NCBI GenBank assembly: GCA_002839825.1
Contig: PGYU01000003.1
Coordinates: forward strand, 112,947 to 176,946
DNA length: 64,000 nt
Source: Ignavibacteriae bacterium HGW-Ignavibacteriae-1
Lineage (GTDB): Bacteria > Bacteroidota > Ignavibacteria > Kapaibacteriales > UBA2268
Reading direction: 5' to 3'
Below the pieces are notes generated by a model. It did not search any database. It was not told the DNA's origin and saw only the letters and a list, made by a program, of their open reading frames with translations. Below are positions 50,307-59,509 of this stretch, in pieces; position 1 is the first letter of the stretch; each line of letters opens with the position of its first letter. The position numbers were made by a program, and so were the translations under genes.

Positions 50307-52436
50307 CTATTCGATACTATCAACATAAGCGAGGTCAATATTTCGTTTGTTGATATTGACTTTAATAATTTTCACTCTGACTCTCATTCCAAGACCGAAG
50401 ATTTTTTTTGTTCGCTTGCCGACTAATCTATATTTCGCTTCTTCAAAAACGTAGTAATCATCGTTAATATCGCGAATATGAAGCAATCCTTCAGCCCAAA
50501 TATCATCCATTTGGACAAATAATCCAAATCCGGTGACACCCGTTATTGTACCATTGAATGAACTGCCAATATGCTTTTCGGACATTACGGCATGAGTCAA
50601 TTTGATAGACGCGCGTTCGGCTTCCATTGCGGTTCTTTCAGTGCTTGATGTATGAAATCCGCAATCTTTGACAAACATCTTAAGAAAAACTAATCTGTCG
50701 GGAGAAGGTTTGCCTTTCGCATATTCCTTAAGTAAGCGATGAACGATTAAATCGGGATAACGCCTAATAGGGGAAGTGAAATGCGAGTAGTCTGTAAATC
50801 CGAGTCCGTAATGACCTACATTTTTGTCTGTGTAAATCGCTTTTGCCATTGAGCGAATCAAAACTTGGTTTACAACACGTTCTTCGGGCTTGCCATCGAA
50901 GCTTTCCAATATATTATTAATATCCGAAGATGTGATTTTCTTCTTCTTTGTTTTATGTCCCAAGGAAGCAATGAATTCCAATACTTCGGTGATTCGTTTC
51001 GGGTCCGGCTCTTCGTGAACTCGGTACAAGAACGGCAATTCCATGTAATATTCTTTTCGCAATTTTTTGATATGCAGCGTCACTGTTTGGTTTGCCAGCA
51101 ACATACATTCCTCGACAAGCGAAGTTGCTTTTGTAGTCTTTTTGAGCAAAACTTCGACCGGTTGCTTGTTTTCGTCGAGAATGAATTTGAATTCTGTAGT
51201 ATCGAAATTGATTCCACCGTTTCGGAACCTGTTATATTTGAGCCGTTCGGCTAAATCGTGAAGCTGCAATATCAATTGTGCATTATCACCATTTTTTGAT
51301 TCGATAATATCCAGGACTTCATCGTAGTTGTAGCGTCTTTTGCTTTTGATAATTGATTCGGCAATTTCGTAATCCACAACATTGCCCTTCATATCAATTT
51401 CCATAAAAACTGAAAATGTAAGGCGCGGGACATTTGGATTCAACGAACAAATTTCATTCGATAATAATTCGGGTAACATTGGGACGACTCTATCCACAAG
51501 ATAAACACTATTGCCGCGATAACGGGCTTCGATATCAGTTTCGCTATTCTCGGGGACGTAATGGCTAACATCGGCAATATGCACTCCAAGCTTGTAATTG
51601 CCGTTTGGGAGCATATCTAAGGATAATGCGTCGTCAAAATCTTTTGCATCGAATGGGTCAATTGTTATAACCAGATTATTTCGTAAGTCCATCCTTCCCG
51701 GCGGTTTCCGCTTAATATCCGGGACTACAGCCGCAAGTTCTTTCATTACGCCATCGGGAAATTCCGTGGGCAATTCAAATTCGCGAATTATTGAATCAAA
51801 TTCTACAACAGGAACGCCCGATTTGCCAATGATTTCTTTTACTTCGGCGGCTGGAGATTGTAGAGGGTCATCCCAATGCAACAATCTTGTTTTGACTTTA
51901 TCGCCGAGTTTTGCACCTTTGAGCTTGGTTTCCGGAATCAGAAAATCAACATAATAATGCGCTTCGTCCGGTATGAGGAAGTAATAGTAGCCGTTATAAT
52001 CTATAGTTCCGACGATTGCCGTTTTATTGCGTTCAATTATTTTCGTGACTTCACCACGAGCTTTTTTACCCTTTTTTTGTGCATGAAGTTGGACTACAAC
52101 TGTATCGCCGTCAAGTGCTGTATTCAAATTTCGAGTTTGAATACTGATTTTCGGTGCAAATGAAAGTTGGGTCTCCATGACTCCCTTATCATTTACAATT
52201 CTTATCGTACCTGTAATCGTCGAATCGGAATCATTTTGCTTGAAAATATATCTGCGTTTTGCGGTCTTTTCGATTACACCTGTTCCGATAAGATGCTCGA
52301 GAGAACTTTGCAATATCGAATAATCTTCGGTATCAGATTTAATACCGAGTGATTTTGAAATATCCAAAAGCCTCAATGGAACTTCAGAATTTAGAATCAA
52401 ATCGAGAAGTTGAGTTGTTAATTTTTCGCGTTTCAT
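50307..52436 (-). CDS. rnr: Ribonuclease R
   Basis: VITIDPFDAKDFDDALSL, GVHIADVSHYV, SHFTSPIRRYPDLIVHR, C-terminal S1 domain. Confidence 0.95.
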   Translation of the reverse strand: MKREKLTTQLLDLILNSEVPLRLLDISKSLGIKSDTEDYSILQSSLEHLIGTGVIEKTAKRRYIFKQNDSDSTITGTIRIVNDKGVMETQLSFAPKISIQTRNLNTALDGDTVVVQLHAQKKGKKARGEVTKIIERNKTAIVGTIDYNGYYYFLIPDEAHYYVDFLIPETKLKGAKLGDKVKTRLLHWDDPLQSPAAEVKEIIGKSGVPVVEFDSIIREFELPTEFPDGVMKELAAVVPDIKRKPPGRMDLRNNLVITIDPFDAKDFDDALSLDMLPNGNYKLGVHIADVSHYVPENSETDIEARYRGNSVYLVDRVVPMLPELLSNEICSLNPNVPRLTFSVFMEIDMKGNVVDYEIAESIIKSKRRYNYDEVLDIIESKNGDNAQLILQLHDLAERLKYNRFRNGGINFDTTEFKFILDENKQPVEVLLKKTTKATSLVEECMLLANQTVTLHIKKLRKEYYMELPFLYRVHEEPDPKRITEVLEFIASLGHKTKKKKITSSDINNILESFDGKPEERVVNQVLIRSMAKAIYTDKNVGHYGLGFTDYSHFTSPIRRYPDLIVHRLLKEYAKGKPSPDRLVFLKMFVKDCGFHTSSTERTAMEAERASIKLTHAVMSEKHIGSSFNGTITGVTGFGLFVQMDDIWAEGLLHIRDINDDYYVFEEAKYRLVGKRTKKIFGLGMRVRVKIIKVNINKRNIDLAYVDSIE

Positions 52437-52451
52437 ATAAATCTAAGGGAA

Positions 52452-54803
52452 TTAGTAAAACAAGTGCACATTGTTAGTACGTTCGAGTGCTTTGTTTAAT
52501 GCACTGCCTGCGTTATTGATAAACGATGAAATATCGTGGTCGGAGTTAGAGAGTCCGGCAATACCTATGCTTAGCGTAACGCTGAATTTGCTTCCGTCAA
52601 CGTTCAATACGGTATTTGCAATTTCGGCTCGAGCTCGTTCGGCAATTAATTTTACTTGATTTGATTCTTTGGCAACGAAAAGTACACCATAAGTTGATTC
52701 ATCAATATGACCGAATTTTTCATAATTTTTGAGATATTTTTTCACTTTTTCAATTACCATCATTTGAGCAAATTCGTAGCGGTCCCAATGTTTTTCGGGG
52801 TCAAGCGCTGCATATCTGTCAATCCTGAATATACATAATGTCAAATCATTGTGCATATCCCGACTTCTGTCCATTTCTTCTTCAATTCGCTTATAAAACG
52901 CTGTAGGGTTGAGCAGACCTGAATCATTGTTTAGTAGTTGCGAACTATTCAGGCTTTCCATTAGGTGCATTCGCTCGATAGCATTTCCGGCATGAATCCC
53001 CAGAATTTCCAAAATCGTTACATCGAAATCTGATAGATTATTCGATGACACATTTTCAACAAACATTGCTCCATAGACGCCTGTTGCAGAACGAAGTGGA
53101 ATACTGATAAATTCGCCCGATTCTAATTTCGGTTCAAATTTCGTATGCCTCACCCCGCGAATTTCTTTAGCTGAAAGTCTGAAAGTTTTGCAAGTTGTAA
53201 TCGTATTGCCCACGATTGAATCTTCGAATGTAATTTCTTGTCCTGCTGAATAGTTGAATGCTGATTTGACTGCTTTAAGTTCCCATATTTGCTTTTCGGA
53301 ATTGAAGCCTATAACGCCGGTCGTTTGATAATCAAATAATCTCGAAACCGAATCAACAATAGTTTCAGCCAAATTTTCGGTGCCGTCTTTGCTCGATGTA
53401 GCAATATAATTGAATAAGTTGACTGCTTCCAGGGTTTTCGATGCTTGCAATAAATCATATTTTTGCGTATAGCTTTTGACGAGTGCAGAAATTAGCTTAG
53501 TAAAATGCCCCAAGAATGCAACTGTTGACGAGCTATAAGCATCGTTTGAAGATGAATCGGCGCATAGCACTCCAACAGGATGTTCGCCCCAAAATACCGG
53601 CACACCAACAAAGGACATCGTATGAGAATATTGGTTGTAATAAGGTATCAAATCAAGTTCTGCAGATGGGTTAATATCGGTCAATATTTCAGGTTTGGCA
53701 TTTTCTAAGATTTGGCTCAAAATATCGGATGAAATTGGAATTCGTTTTTTACCTGAAAGTAATTCCGGTTTATTTGTAGCAAAAGCTTCAATAATAAATT
53801 CATTGTTATCGTAATCGGCAAGCAAAAATAAAGCAGTACGCGAATCTGTAATAGAGCGAATTATAATTAAAATTCGAGACAAAAAGTATTCAAATTCTTT
53901 GCGTGGCTCATCGCCGAGTATTTGGTCAATTTCCGTAAATACCGAAATCGGCAAGTCAATTTTCTTCTCGGTGAATCTTTTCGGTTCCTGTTTAGTCGGA
54001 ATCTCAGGTTGCTCTTCGATTACTTTTTCATGTGTATCTAAAGGTCCTGCAAGCTCTTCAACTATCTGCTCCATCTCTTGGATATCATGAATTTCATCAG
54101 GTTGGTTTAACTCCTCATTTGTCGTCTGTGGTGCTTCCGGTTCATTAACAATTTGATTAATTTGTTCATTATCATTGTGGTGTTCAATATCTTCAACAAC
54201 ATTTGTGTATGTGTTATCCGAATTTATATTGTCCTTAATCAAAATCTTTTCTTCTAATTCAGTATTTTTAGCCATTTCTTCGGGAGTTGTCGAAACTGCT
54301 GTATGAGTGCGCTTTGTGATTCCGACAATTCTCATTCCGGAGGTGCTTTCGTTATATGAAAATCCCGAAGCGCGAGTATCGGCTGCATATGGTTTTGATG
54401 CGACTTTAGGGTTCTCCGGTTTTGCTTTCTCGTTAGTTTTATCAGCTTCAGATTCGAAATTCATGAAAGCTTTTTCAGTCATCGGAAATTCATCATCTTT
54501 GCCAAATGATTCCTCGAAATTTTCCACTGTGCGCCGAGTACCGGTGTAATCTTTTGTTGTGGTTACCTCAAAATCGTGTCCCTCTGAGGCTTTTGGAAAT
54601 GGATTTCGGACAACATCAGAATTACGTTGCGAAATCAGCATAAATAGCGAAACCGCACCGAGTACAGCAACACTGACGCCAATAAGACGCACTGCACTGT
54701 CTTCGAAAAAAACAGCTATTATCAAACCGATTATAACTACAATTACAGGTATTACATCAATCGGCGAAATAATTTCCTTAAAATTGGACTTTCTCTTGCT
54801 CAT
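52452..54803 (-). CDS. Membrane-anchored GAF-domain protein with degenerate GGDEF-like domain
   Basis: Two N-terminal TM helices, low-complexity acidic linker, GAF-like regions, C-terminal GGDEF-like fold with GHIDESTYGVLF in place of GGDEF. Confidence 0.65.
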   Translation of the reverse strand: MSKRKSNFKEIISPIDVIPVIVVIIGLIIAVFFEDSAVRLIGVSVAVLGAVSLFMLISQRNSDVVRNPFPKASEGHDFEVTTTKDYTGTRRTVENFEESFGKDDEFPMTEKAFMNFESEADKTNEKAKPENPKVASKPYAADTRASGFSYNESTSGMRIVGITKRTHTAVSTTPEEMAKNTELEEKILIKDNINSDNTYTNVVEDIEHHNDNEQINQIVNEPEAPQTTNEELNQPDEIHDIQEMEQIVEELAGPLDTHEKVIEEQPEIPTKQEPKRFTEKKIDLPISVFTEIDQILGDEPRKEFEYFLSRILIIIRSITDSRTALFLLADYDNNEFIIEAFATNKPELLSGKKRIPISSDILSQILENAKPEILTDINPSAELDLIPYYNQYSHTMSFVGVPVFWGEHPVGVLCADSSSNDAYSSSTVAFLGHFTKLISALVKSYTQKYDLLQASKTLEAVNLFNYIATSSKDGTENLAETIVDSVSRLFDYQTTGVIGFNSEKQIWELKAVKSAFNYSAGQEITFEDSIVGNTITTCKTFRLSAKEIRGVRHTKFEPKLESGEFISIPLRSATGVYGAMFVENVSSNNLSDFDVTILEILGIHAGNAIERMHLMESLNSSQLLNNDSGLLNPTAFYKRIEEEMDRSRDMHNDLTLCIFRIDRYAALDPEKHWDRYEFAQMMVIEKVKKYLKNYEKFGHIDESTYGVLFVAKESNQVKLIAERARAEIANTVLNVDGSKFSVTLSIGIAGLSNSDHDISSFINNAGSALNKALERTNNVHLFY

Positions 54804-54929
54804 TTTATCATTATAAATGTATTAGAAAAGCAAACCCCCTGAAAAAAAAATATGATATGATAAAATTTACCATACCATATTCTCTAAGATAAGCAATTTT
54901 TGCCAAATAGCAAAAACATGTTTAAAGGT

Positions 54930-55901
54930 TTACCACATATACATATTTCCTAATTTCCAATGTCTTGTGGTTTCTATTGTTTGCTTAAAATCTTCAGACA
55001 ATAGCGGATATGTGAAATCGAGTTTATAAACTGCTTTGAATTCATTTACTGTTCCGCGTGGGTGCAGCATCATTGTGTAATTGGCAGTGCCTGTGACATC
55101 TGATAACTGCAACAATCTCATAATATCGAACATTCGGACATGTGAAGCTTGTGGAGTGAACTTTTGGGATTGACCTTCAATTACATAATTCTTCGGTGTA
55201 ATTTGCGTAAGAGTAAATTTTGCCGAATCAATAAATTGTGAATTTTCAATCGAGACCGGAACAGCCTTCGCCCATGATGTATCCTTAGTTGCTTTGAATG
55301 TAGGAGGTATTGATTTTACAATATCGAAATAATTATTTAGAACTATATCCGATAAGCCAATTAGCCAAGTATTTTTGACTAATGAATCTCTGGGACCTGT
55401 TGCAGGATTGGTTAGATAATTTCTTTGTGCCTCCAATCGGTCACCTTCGACTTTCACTATTTCATTATAAGGAGAATAAGTAATTAAATATGTCATGCCT
55501 AAGGGTATTGAGGCGATTTTGTAATCATCATTTCCGGGCATTCTCATATCATCGGCTTGAGAGTTGAAAAAGATTATTGTATCACCGTCAGAAAATTTGT
55601 ATTCCAATGAATCTACCGATACTTCAACTTGGTTGAATCCATCTTTTGATGCATCATTCGGGGCTCTCAAGGCAAAGTAATAGGTCAGTTCTCTGTCGAA
55701 TTGCTTTGTGGTGCCATCACTAAAATTTCGAGTGATTTTCGAAATCTCGGTGAATGTATAAGAATGATGTACATTGACAGGGAAATTTACCCGAACTGTA
55801 TATGTCATTGGTGCTGTTCCGGGGCTTGCTTTTTCCTGAGAATATAAACTTTCAGAGCCAATCAGAACAGTTAAAATTAAAATGGCAAAAAATACTTTCA
55901 T
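54930..55901 (-). CDS. Secreted hypothetical protein (323 aa)
   Basis: N-terminal signal peptide; long complete ORF in a same-strand gene run. Confidence 0.7.
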   Translation of the reverse strand: MKVFFAILILTVLIGSESLYSQEKASPGTAPMTYTVRVNFPVNVHHSYTFTEISKITRNFSDGTTKQFDRELTYYFALRAPNDASKDGFNQVEVSVDSLEYKFSDGDTIIFFNSQADDMRMPGNDDYKIASIPLGMTYLITYSPYNEIVKVEGDRLEAQRNYLTNPATGPRDSLVKNTWLIGLSDIVLNNYFDIVKSIPPTFKATKDTSWAKAVPVSIENSQFIDSAKFTLTQITPKNYVIEGQSQKFTPQASHVRMFDIMRLLQLSDVTGTANYTMMLHPRGTVNEFKAVYKLDFTYPLLSEDFKQTIETTRHWKLGNMYMW

Positions 55902-55904
55902 TTT

Positions 55905-56441
55905 CTAAACTCCTTTGATACACAATTTATATAAACTCCAAGCAGCAAGTGTCATTCCATCCCACAACTCTCCGCTCTTGATTAACGAATCAATCTCCAT
56001 TTCGTTAAATTTCAAAATCGAAAATTCCTCTCCGGCATCCGGTTTATTATCTTCAAAACTCAATTCTTCAGCAAAAAACACATGACAAATTTCGTTTGTC
56101 ACTCCATTTAAAGGATTAAACTCACCAATCTTTTTAATCTTACCGGTGATTAATCCGGCTTCTTCCTTTAATTCACATTTGGCATTATCTTCAATACTGT
56201 AGGCGGATTTAATTCCACCACCCGGAAATTCAATGCTTGGTTTGCTGTTTAGATAACGAAATTGCTTGACAAGGACAAAGTTCCCGTCTTTTAATCGTGG
56301 AATTATAAATACAGAGCCGGGTGTTTCGACAAAGAAGTAATCTCCGACTTTGTTGTTTGGCATCAAGTACTCATTTTTCCGATAAACCCAGTATGGATTT
56401 GCATGGATTATTTCTTGCTTTATCGTATCAAATTTTGTCAT
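55905..56441 (-). CDS. NUDIX hydrolase
   Basis: Nudix-box-like GGGIKSAYSIEDNAKCELKEEAGLITGKIKKIGEF. Confidence 0.88.
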   Translation of the reverse strand: MTKFDTIKQEIIHANPYWVYRKNEYLMPNNKVGDYFFVETPGSVFIIPRLKDGNFVLVKQFRYLNSKPSIEFPGGGIKSAYSIEDNAKCELKEEAGLITGKIKKIGEFNPLNGVTNEICHVFFAEELSFEDNKPDAGEEFSILKFNEMEIDSLIKSGELWDGMTLAAWSLYKLCIKGV

Positions 56442-56458
56442 AATTTCACCTTGATGTA

Positions 56459-56887
56459 CTATTTACTTACAGCGACTATTTCGCTTTCAGGGAAGAAAAA
56501 TCCGATTTCGCGTAAAGCATTTTCATCGGAGTCGCTACCATGAATTGCATTTGCTTCGATTCCTGTCCCAAATCTTGCTCGAATAGTACCGGCTTCAGCT
56601 TTCTTCGGGTCTGTAGCACCGATTAAAGCACGAAATGATTCGACGGCATTGTCTTTTTCTAAGGCAAGTGGCACTATTGTTCCGCTTGTCATATAGTCAA
56701 TTAGTTCGCCATAGAAAGATCTTTCTTTGTGAACAGCGTAAAATTCTCCGGCTACTTCCGGGCTTATTTTTGTAAGTTTCATACCCAAAATCCTGAAACC
56801 TGCTTGTTGGATAGCAGCGATAATTTCGCCACTAACATTTTTAGCGGTTGCATCAGGTTTGATAATTGCTAAAGTTTTATTCGACAT
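56459..56887 (-). CDS. ndk: Nucleoside diphosphate kinase
   Basis: KTLAIIKPDATAKNVSGEI, NAIHGSDSDENALREI catalytic His. Start MSNKT (56887) preceded by GGAGG; track start 56899. Confidence 0.95.
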   Translation of the reverse strand: MSNKTLAIIKPDATAKNVSGEIIAAIQQAGFRILGMKLTKISPEVAGEFYAVHKERSFYGELIDYMTSGTIVPLALEKDNAVESFRALIGATDPKKAEAGTIRARFGTGIEANAIHGSDSDENALREIGFFFPESEIVAVSK

Positions 56888-56954
56888 TACATCCTCCATA
56901 ATTATAATAACACATTACTTTGTTTTTTATCTCAAATCAATTGATTTTTTTTTC

Positions 56955-56988
56955 AAAAAAATAAAAGCGATGTTTAGTAACACCGCTT
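56955..56988 (-). terminator. Terminator after the sucD/AT-hook tail
   Basis: Minus strand AAGCGGTGTT-acta-AACATCGCTT then TTATTTTTTT. Confidence 0.75.
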
Positions 56989-57015
56989 CTAAAATAAGAC
57001 GATTAATATTCATTT

Positions 57016-57996
57016 CTATTCATTGTTGTTTGCATTTTCATCGCTTGAATCAAACACAATCACATTTTTAGGATTATCCGGAAATTTAACTACAGGCTCC
57101 TCAACCGGTTTTGTGTCAACGGGAGGTTTTGCAGTCGTTACCGTGATGCCTTTTTTGCGTCTGCCTCTCCTACGAGCGATGGCTCTTTCCAAAGGTGTCA
57201 TATTCGCTGTGTCAAGGACTTTCTTTGGTTTTTTAGGTGCTTTTTCTTTTGCTTCTGCTTTGTCAGCCGAAACGGGAGCTACAGTTTTTGCAACTGTACC
57301 TTCATTTTTAAAAGGTCTTCCGCGTTTTTTAGGAGCAGCATCAGTTGCTGCGGGAGCTGCAGCTTTTGCAACGATTTCCTCAGTCTTACGTGGTCTGCCT
57401 TGTTTTCTTTTTGGAGCTTCGCCGGTTGCTACGGGAGCAACAGCTTTTGCAACTGTACTTTCACTTTTGGGTGGTCTGCCTTGTTTTCTCTTTGGAGCTT
57501 CGCCAGAGGCTACGGGAGCAACAGCTTTTGCAACGGCACCTTCATTTTTGAAAGGTCTTCCGCGTTTTTTAGGAGCTGCATCAGTAGTTACCGGAGCGAC
57601 AGTTTTTGCAACGGCTCCTTCATTTTTGAAAGGTCTTCCGCGTTTTTTAGGAGTTGCATCAGTAGTTACCGGAGCGACAGTTTTTGCAACTGCACTTTCA
57701 TTTTTAAATGGTCTCCCCCGCTTTTTAGGAGCTGCATCAGTAGTTACCGGAGCGGCAACTTTTGCAACTGCACTTTCACTTTTGGGCGGTCTTCCTTGCT
57801 TTCTTTTTGGAGCAGCTTCAGTCGCTACGGGAGCGACAGTTTTTGCAACTGCACTTTCATTTTTAAATGGTCTCCCCCGCTTTTTAGGAACTGCATCAGT
57901 AGTTACCGGAGCGGCAACTTTTGCAACTGCACTTTCACTTTTGGGTGGTCTGCCTTGTTTTCTTTTTGGAGCCGCTTCTGTCGCTACAGGAGCCAC
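57016..57996 (-). CDS. AT-hook-like repeat protein; probable continuation of sucD after a frame disruption
   Basis: Nine [10 protein letters not shown] / [11 protein letters not shown] units with AVAKxVAPVxT spacers, then a unique Lys/Arg-rich segment and acidic C-terminus. ORF opens at an internal GTG within the repeat. Confidence 0.7.
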   Translation of the reverse strand: MAPVATEAAPKRKQGRPPKSESAVAKVAAPVTTDAVPKKRGRPFKNESAVAKTVAPVATEAAPKRKQGRPPKSESAVAKVAAPVTTDAAPKKRGRPFKNESAVAKTVAPVTTDATPKKRGRPFKNEGAVAKTVAPVTTDAAPKKRGRPFKNEGAVAKAVAPVASGEAPKRKQGRPPKSESTVAKAVAPVATGEAPKRKQGRPRKTEEIVAKAAAPAATDAAPKKRGRPFKNEGTVAKTVAPVSADKAEAKEKAPKKPKKVLDTANMTPLERAIARRRGRRKKGITVTTAKPPVDTKPVEEPVVKFPDNPKNVIVFDSSDENANNNE

Positions 57997-58112
57997 AGCT
58001 TTTTGGGTGGTCTGCCTTGTCTTCTTTTTGGAGCTTCGCCAGTCGCTACAGGAGCCACTGTTTTTGCAACTGCACTTTCACTTTTGGGTGGTCTGCCTTG
58101 CTTTCTTTTGGG
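57256..58112 (-). repeat. Tandem 78/81-bp coding repeat, 11 GRP-containing units
   Basis: GRP codons recur at about 78 or 81 nt; one spacing is 62 nt (57947 to 58009), i.e. 81 minus 19. Confidence 0.9.
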
Positions 58113-59021
58113 AGTTGATGAACCCGATTTCAAAGCGTCGAGTACTGTTTGACCAATTTTAGCAGGTGTTTCAACAACAAATATTCCGGCTTCTCTTAGA
58201 GCTTTGATTTTCTCTTCAGCAGTACCTTTGCCACCTGAAATAATTGCACCTGCATGTCCCATACGTCTTCCGGGAGGTGCAGTTCTACCTGCTATGAAGG
58301 CTATTACAGGCTTTTTCACATATTTCGCAATATATGCAGCGGCTTCTTCTTCCGCCGAGCCGCCGATTTCGCCAATCATTACGATTGCATGAGTGTTAGG
58401 GTCATCGTTAAAATATTTGATTGCATCAATATGTTGAGTTCCGATAATAGGGTCGCCGCCAATTCCAATACAAGTTGATTGACCTAAACCTAAATCAGTT
58501 AACTGCTTTACTGCTTCGTAAGTTAAAGTGCCGGAGCGAGAAACAACGCCGATATTGCCTTTTTTATGAATAAAACCCGGCATTATACCAATTTTTGCTT
58601 CGTCAGGTGTGATTACACCCGGGCAATTCGGTCCGATGAGTATTGAGGTAGAATTGTCCAAGGCATGCTTTACGGGTATCATATCACGAATAGGAATGCC
58701 TTCGGTAATACAAATTATAACCTTAATTTTTGCGCTAATTGCTTCTAAAATCGCATCAGCAGCATAAGGCGGCGGAACAAAAATTACCGAAGTATTTGCA
58801 CCCGTTTTTTTGACGGCTTCACTTACGGAATTGAAAAGTGGCACAGCAGATTTGAACATTATATCGCCTTTGCCGCCATACAACATTCCACCTTTTCCCG
58901 GAGTTACGCCGGCTACGACAGGCGTTCCATACTCAATCATTTGCGAAGTATGAAAAGTACCTTCCGAACCTGTGATGCCCTGTACGAGCAATTTTGTTTG
59001 TTTTCCTACTAAAACACTCAT
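57984..59021 (-). CDS. sucD: Succinyl-CoA synthetase alpha subunit with C-terminal AT-hook-like repeat extension
   Basis: [40 protein letters not shown] phospho-His motif; C-terminus [42 protein letters not shown]. Confidence 0.93.
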   Translation of the reverse strand: MSVLVGKQTKLLVQGITGSEGTFHTSQMIEYGTPVVAGVTPGKGGMLYGGKGDIMFKSAVPLFNSVSEAVKKTGANTSVIFVPPPYAADAILEAISAKIKVIICITEGIPIRDMIPVKHALDNSTSILIGPNCPGVITPDEAKIGIMPGFIHKKGNIGVVSRSGTLTYEAVKQLTDLGLGQSTCIGIGGDPIIGTQHIDAIKYFNDDPNTHAIVMIGEIGGSAEEEAAAYIAKYVKKPVIAFIAGRTAPPGRRMGHAGAIISGGKGTAEEKIKALREAGIFVVETPAKIGQTVLDALKSGSSTPKRKQGRPPKSESAVAKTVAPVATGEAPKRRQGRPPKKLWLL

Positions 59022-59149
59022 TAGTCGTTCCTGAATTATTTTTTAATTGTATTTCAAATTATTATTTTATAAATTATTTTAATATTTGCTAAATTATTAA
59101 TTAACTACGAATGATAATGATAGAAAATATTTTAATAATTTTATTTTTT

Positions 59150-59509
59150 TCAAAAAGCATTTTCAATATGTGTAATTACAAATGGACGAACCGTTGCATC
59201 AATACCCACAAAATCCAGCCTGCACTCTCTATCGTTAATTTTATTAACATATAAATAACCTTCGGCTGTTTTGCGAATAGTTTTTCGCTTCGATAGCGGG
59301 ACAGTATCATAAATTGAACCGTATTCTACTGATGTTCGGGCTTTGACTTCTACAAAAACAAGTATTTTGCCAATTTGGGCTACTATATCTATTTCACCCA
59401 ATTTACCAAAATGAAAATTCCGTTTAATTATTGTGTAACCTTTTTCGGTCAAATAATTAGCGGCAATATCTTCAAATTTTGAGCCGATTGAACGAGTTGA
59501 ATCAGTCAT
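59150..59509 (-). CDS. YraN-family (UPF0102) putative endonuclease
   Basis: GSKFEDIAANYLTEKGYTIIKRNFHFGKLGEIDIVAQIGKILVFVEVKAR. Confidence 0.93.
   Translation of the reverse strand: MTDSTRSIGSKFEDIAANYLTEKGYTIIKRNFHFGKLGEIDIVAQIGKILVFVEVKARTSVEYGSIYDTVPLSKRKTIRKTAEGYLYVNKINDRECRLDFVGIDATVRPFVITHIENAF

Noticed and set aside
57023-58162. Long plus-strand ORFs (379 aa, 250 aa, 68 aa, 65 aa) opposite the AT-hook repeat
   Set aside because: Antisense shadow of a tandem repeat; low-complexity sequence reflects the reverse complement of the coding array, and the sense strand has clear SucD homology.
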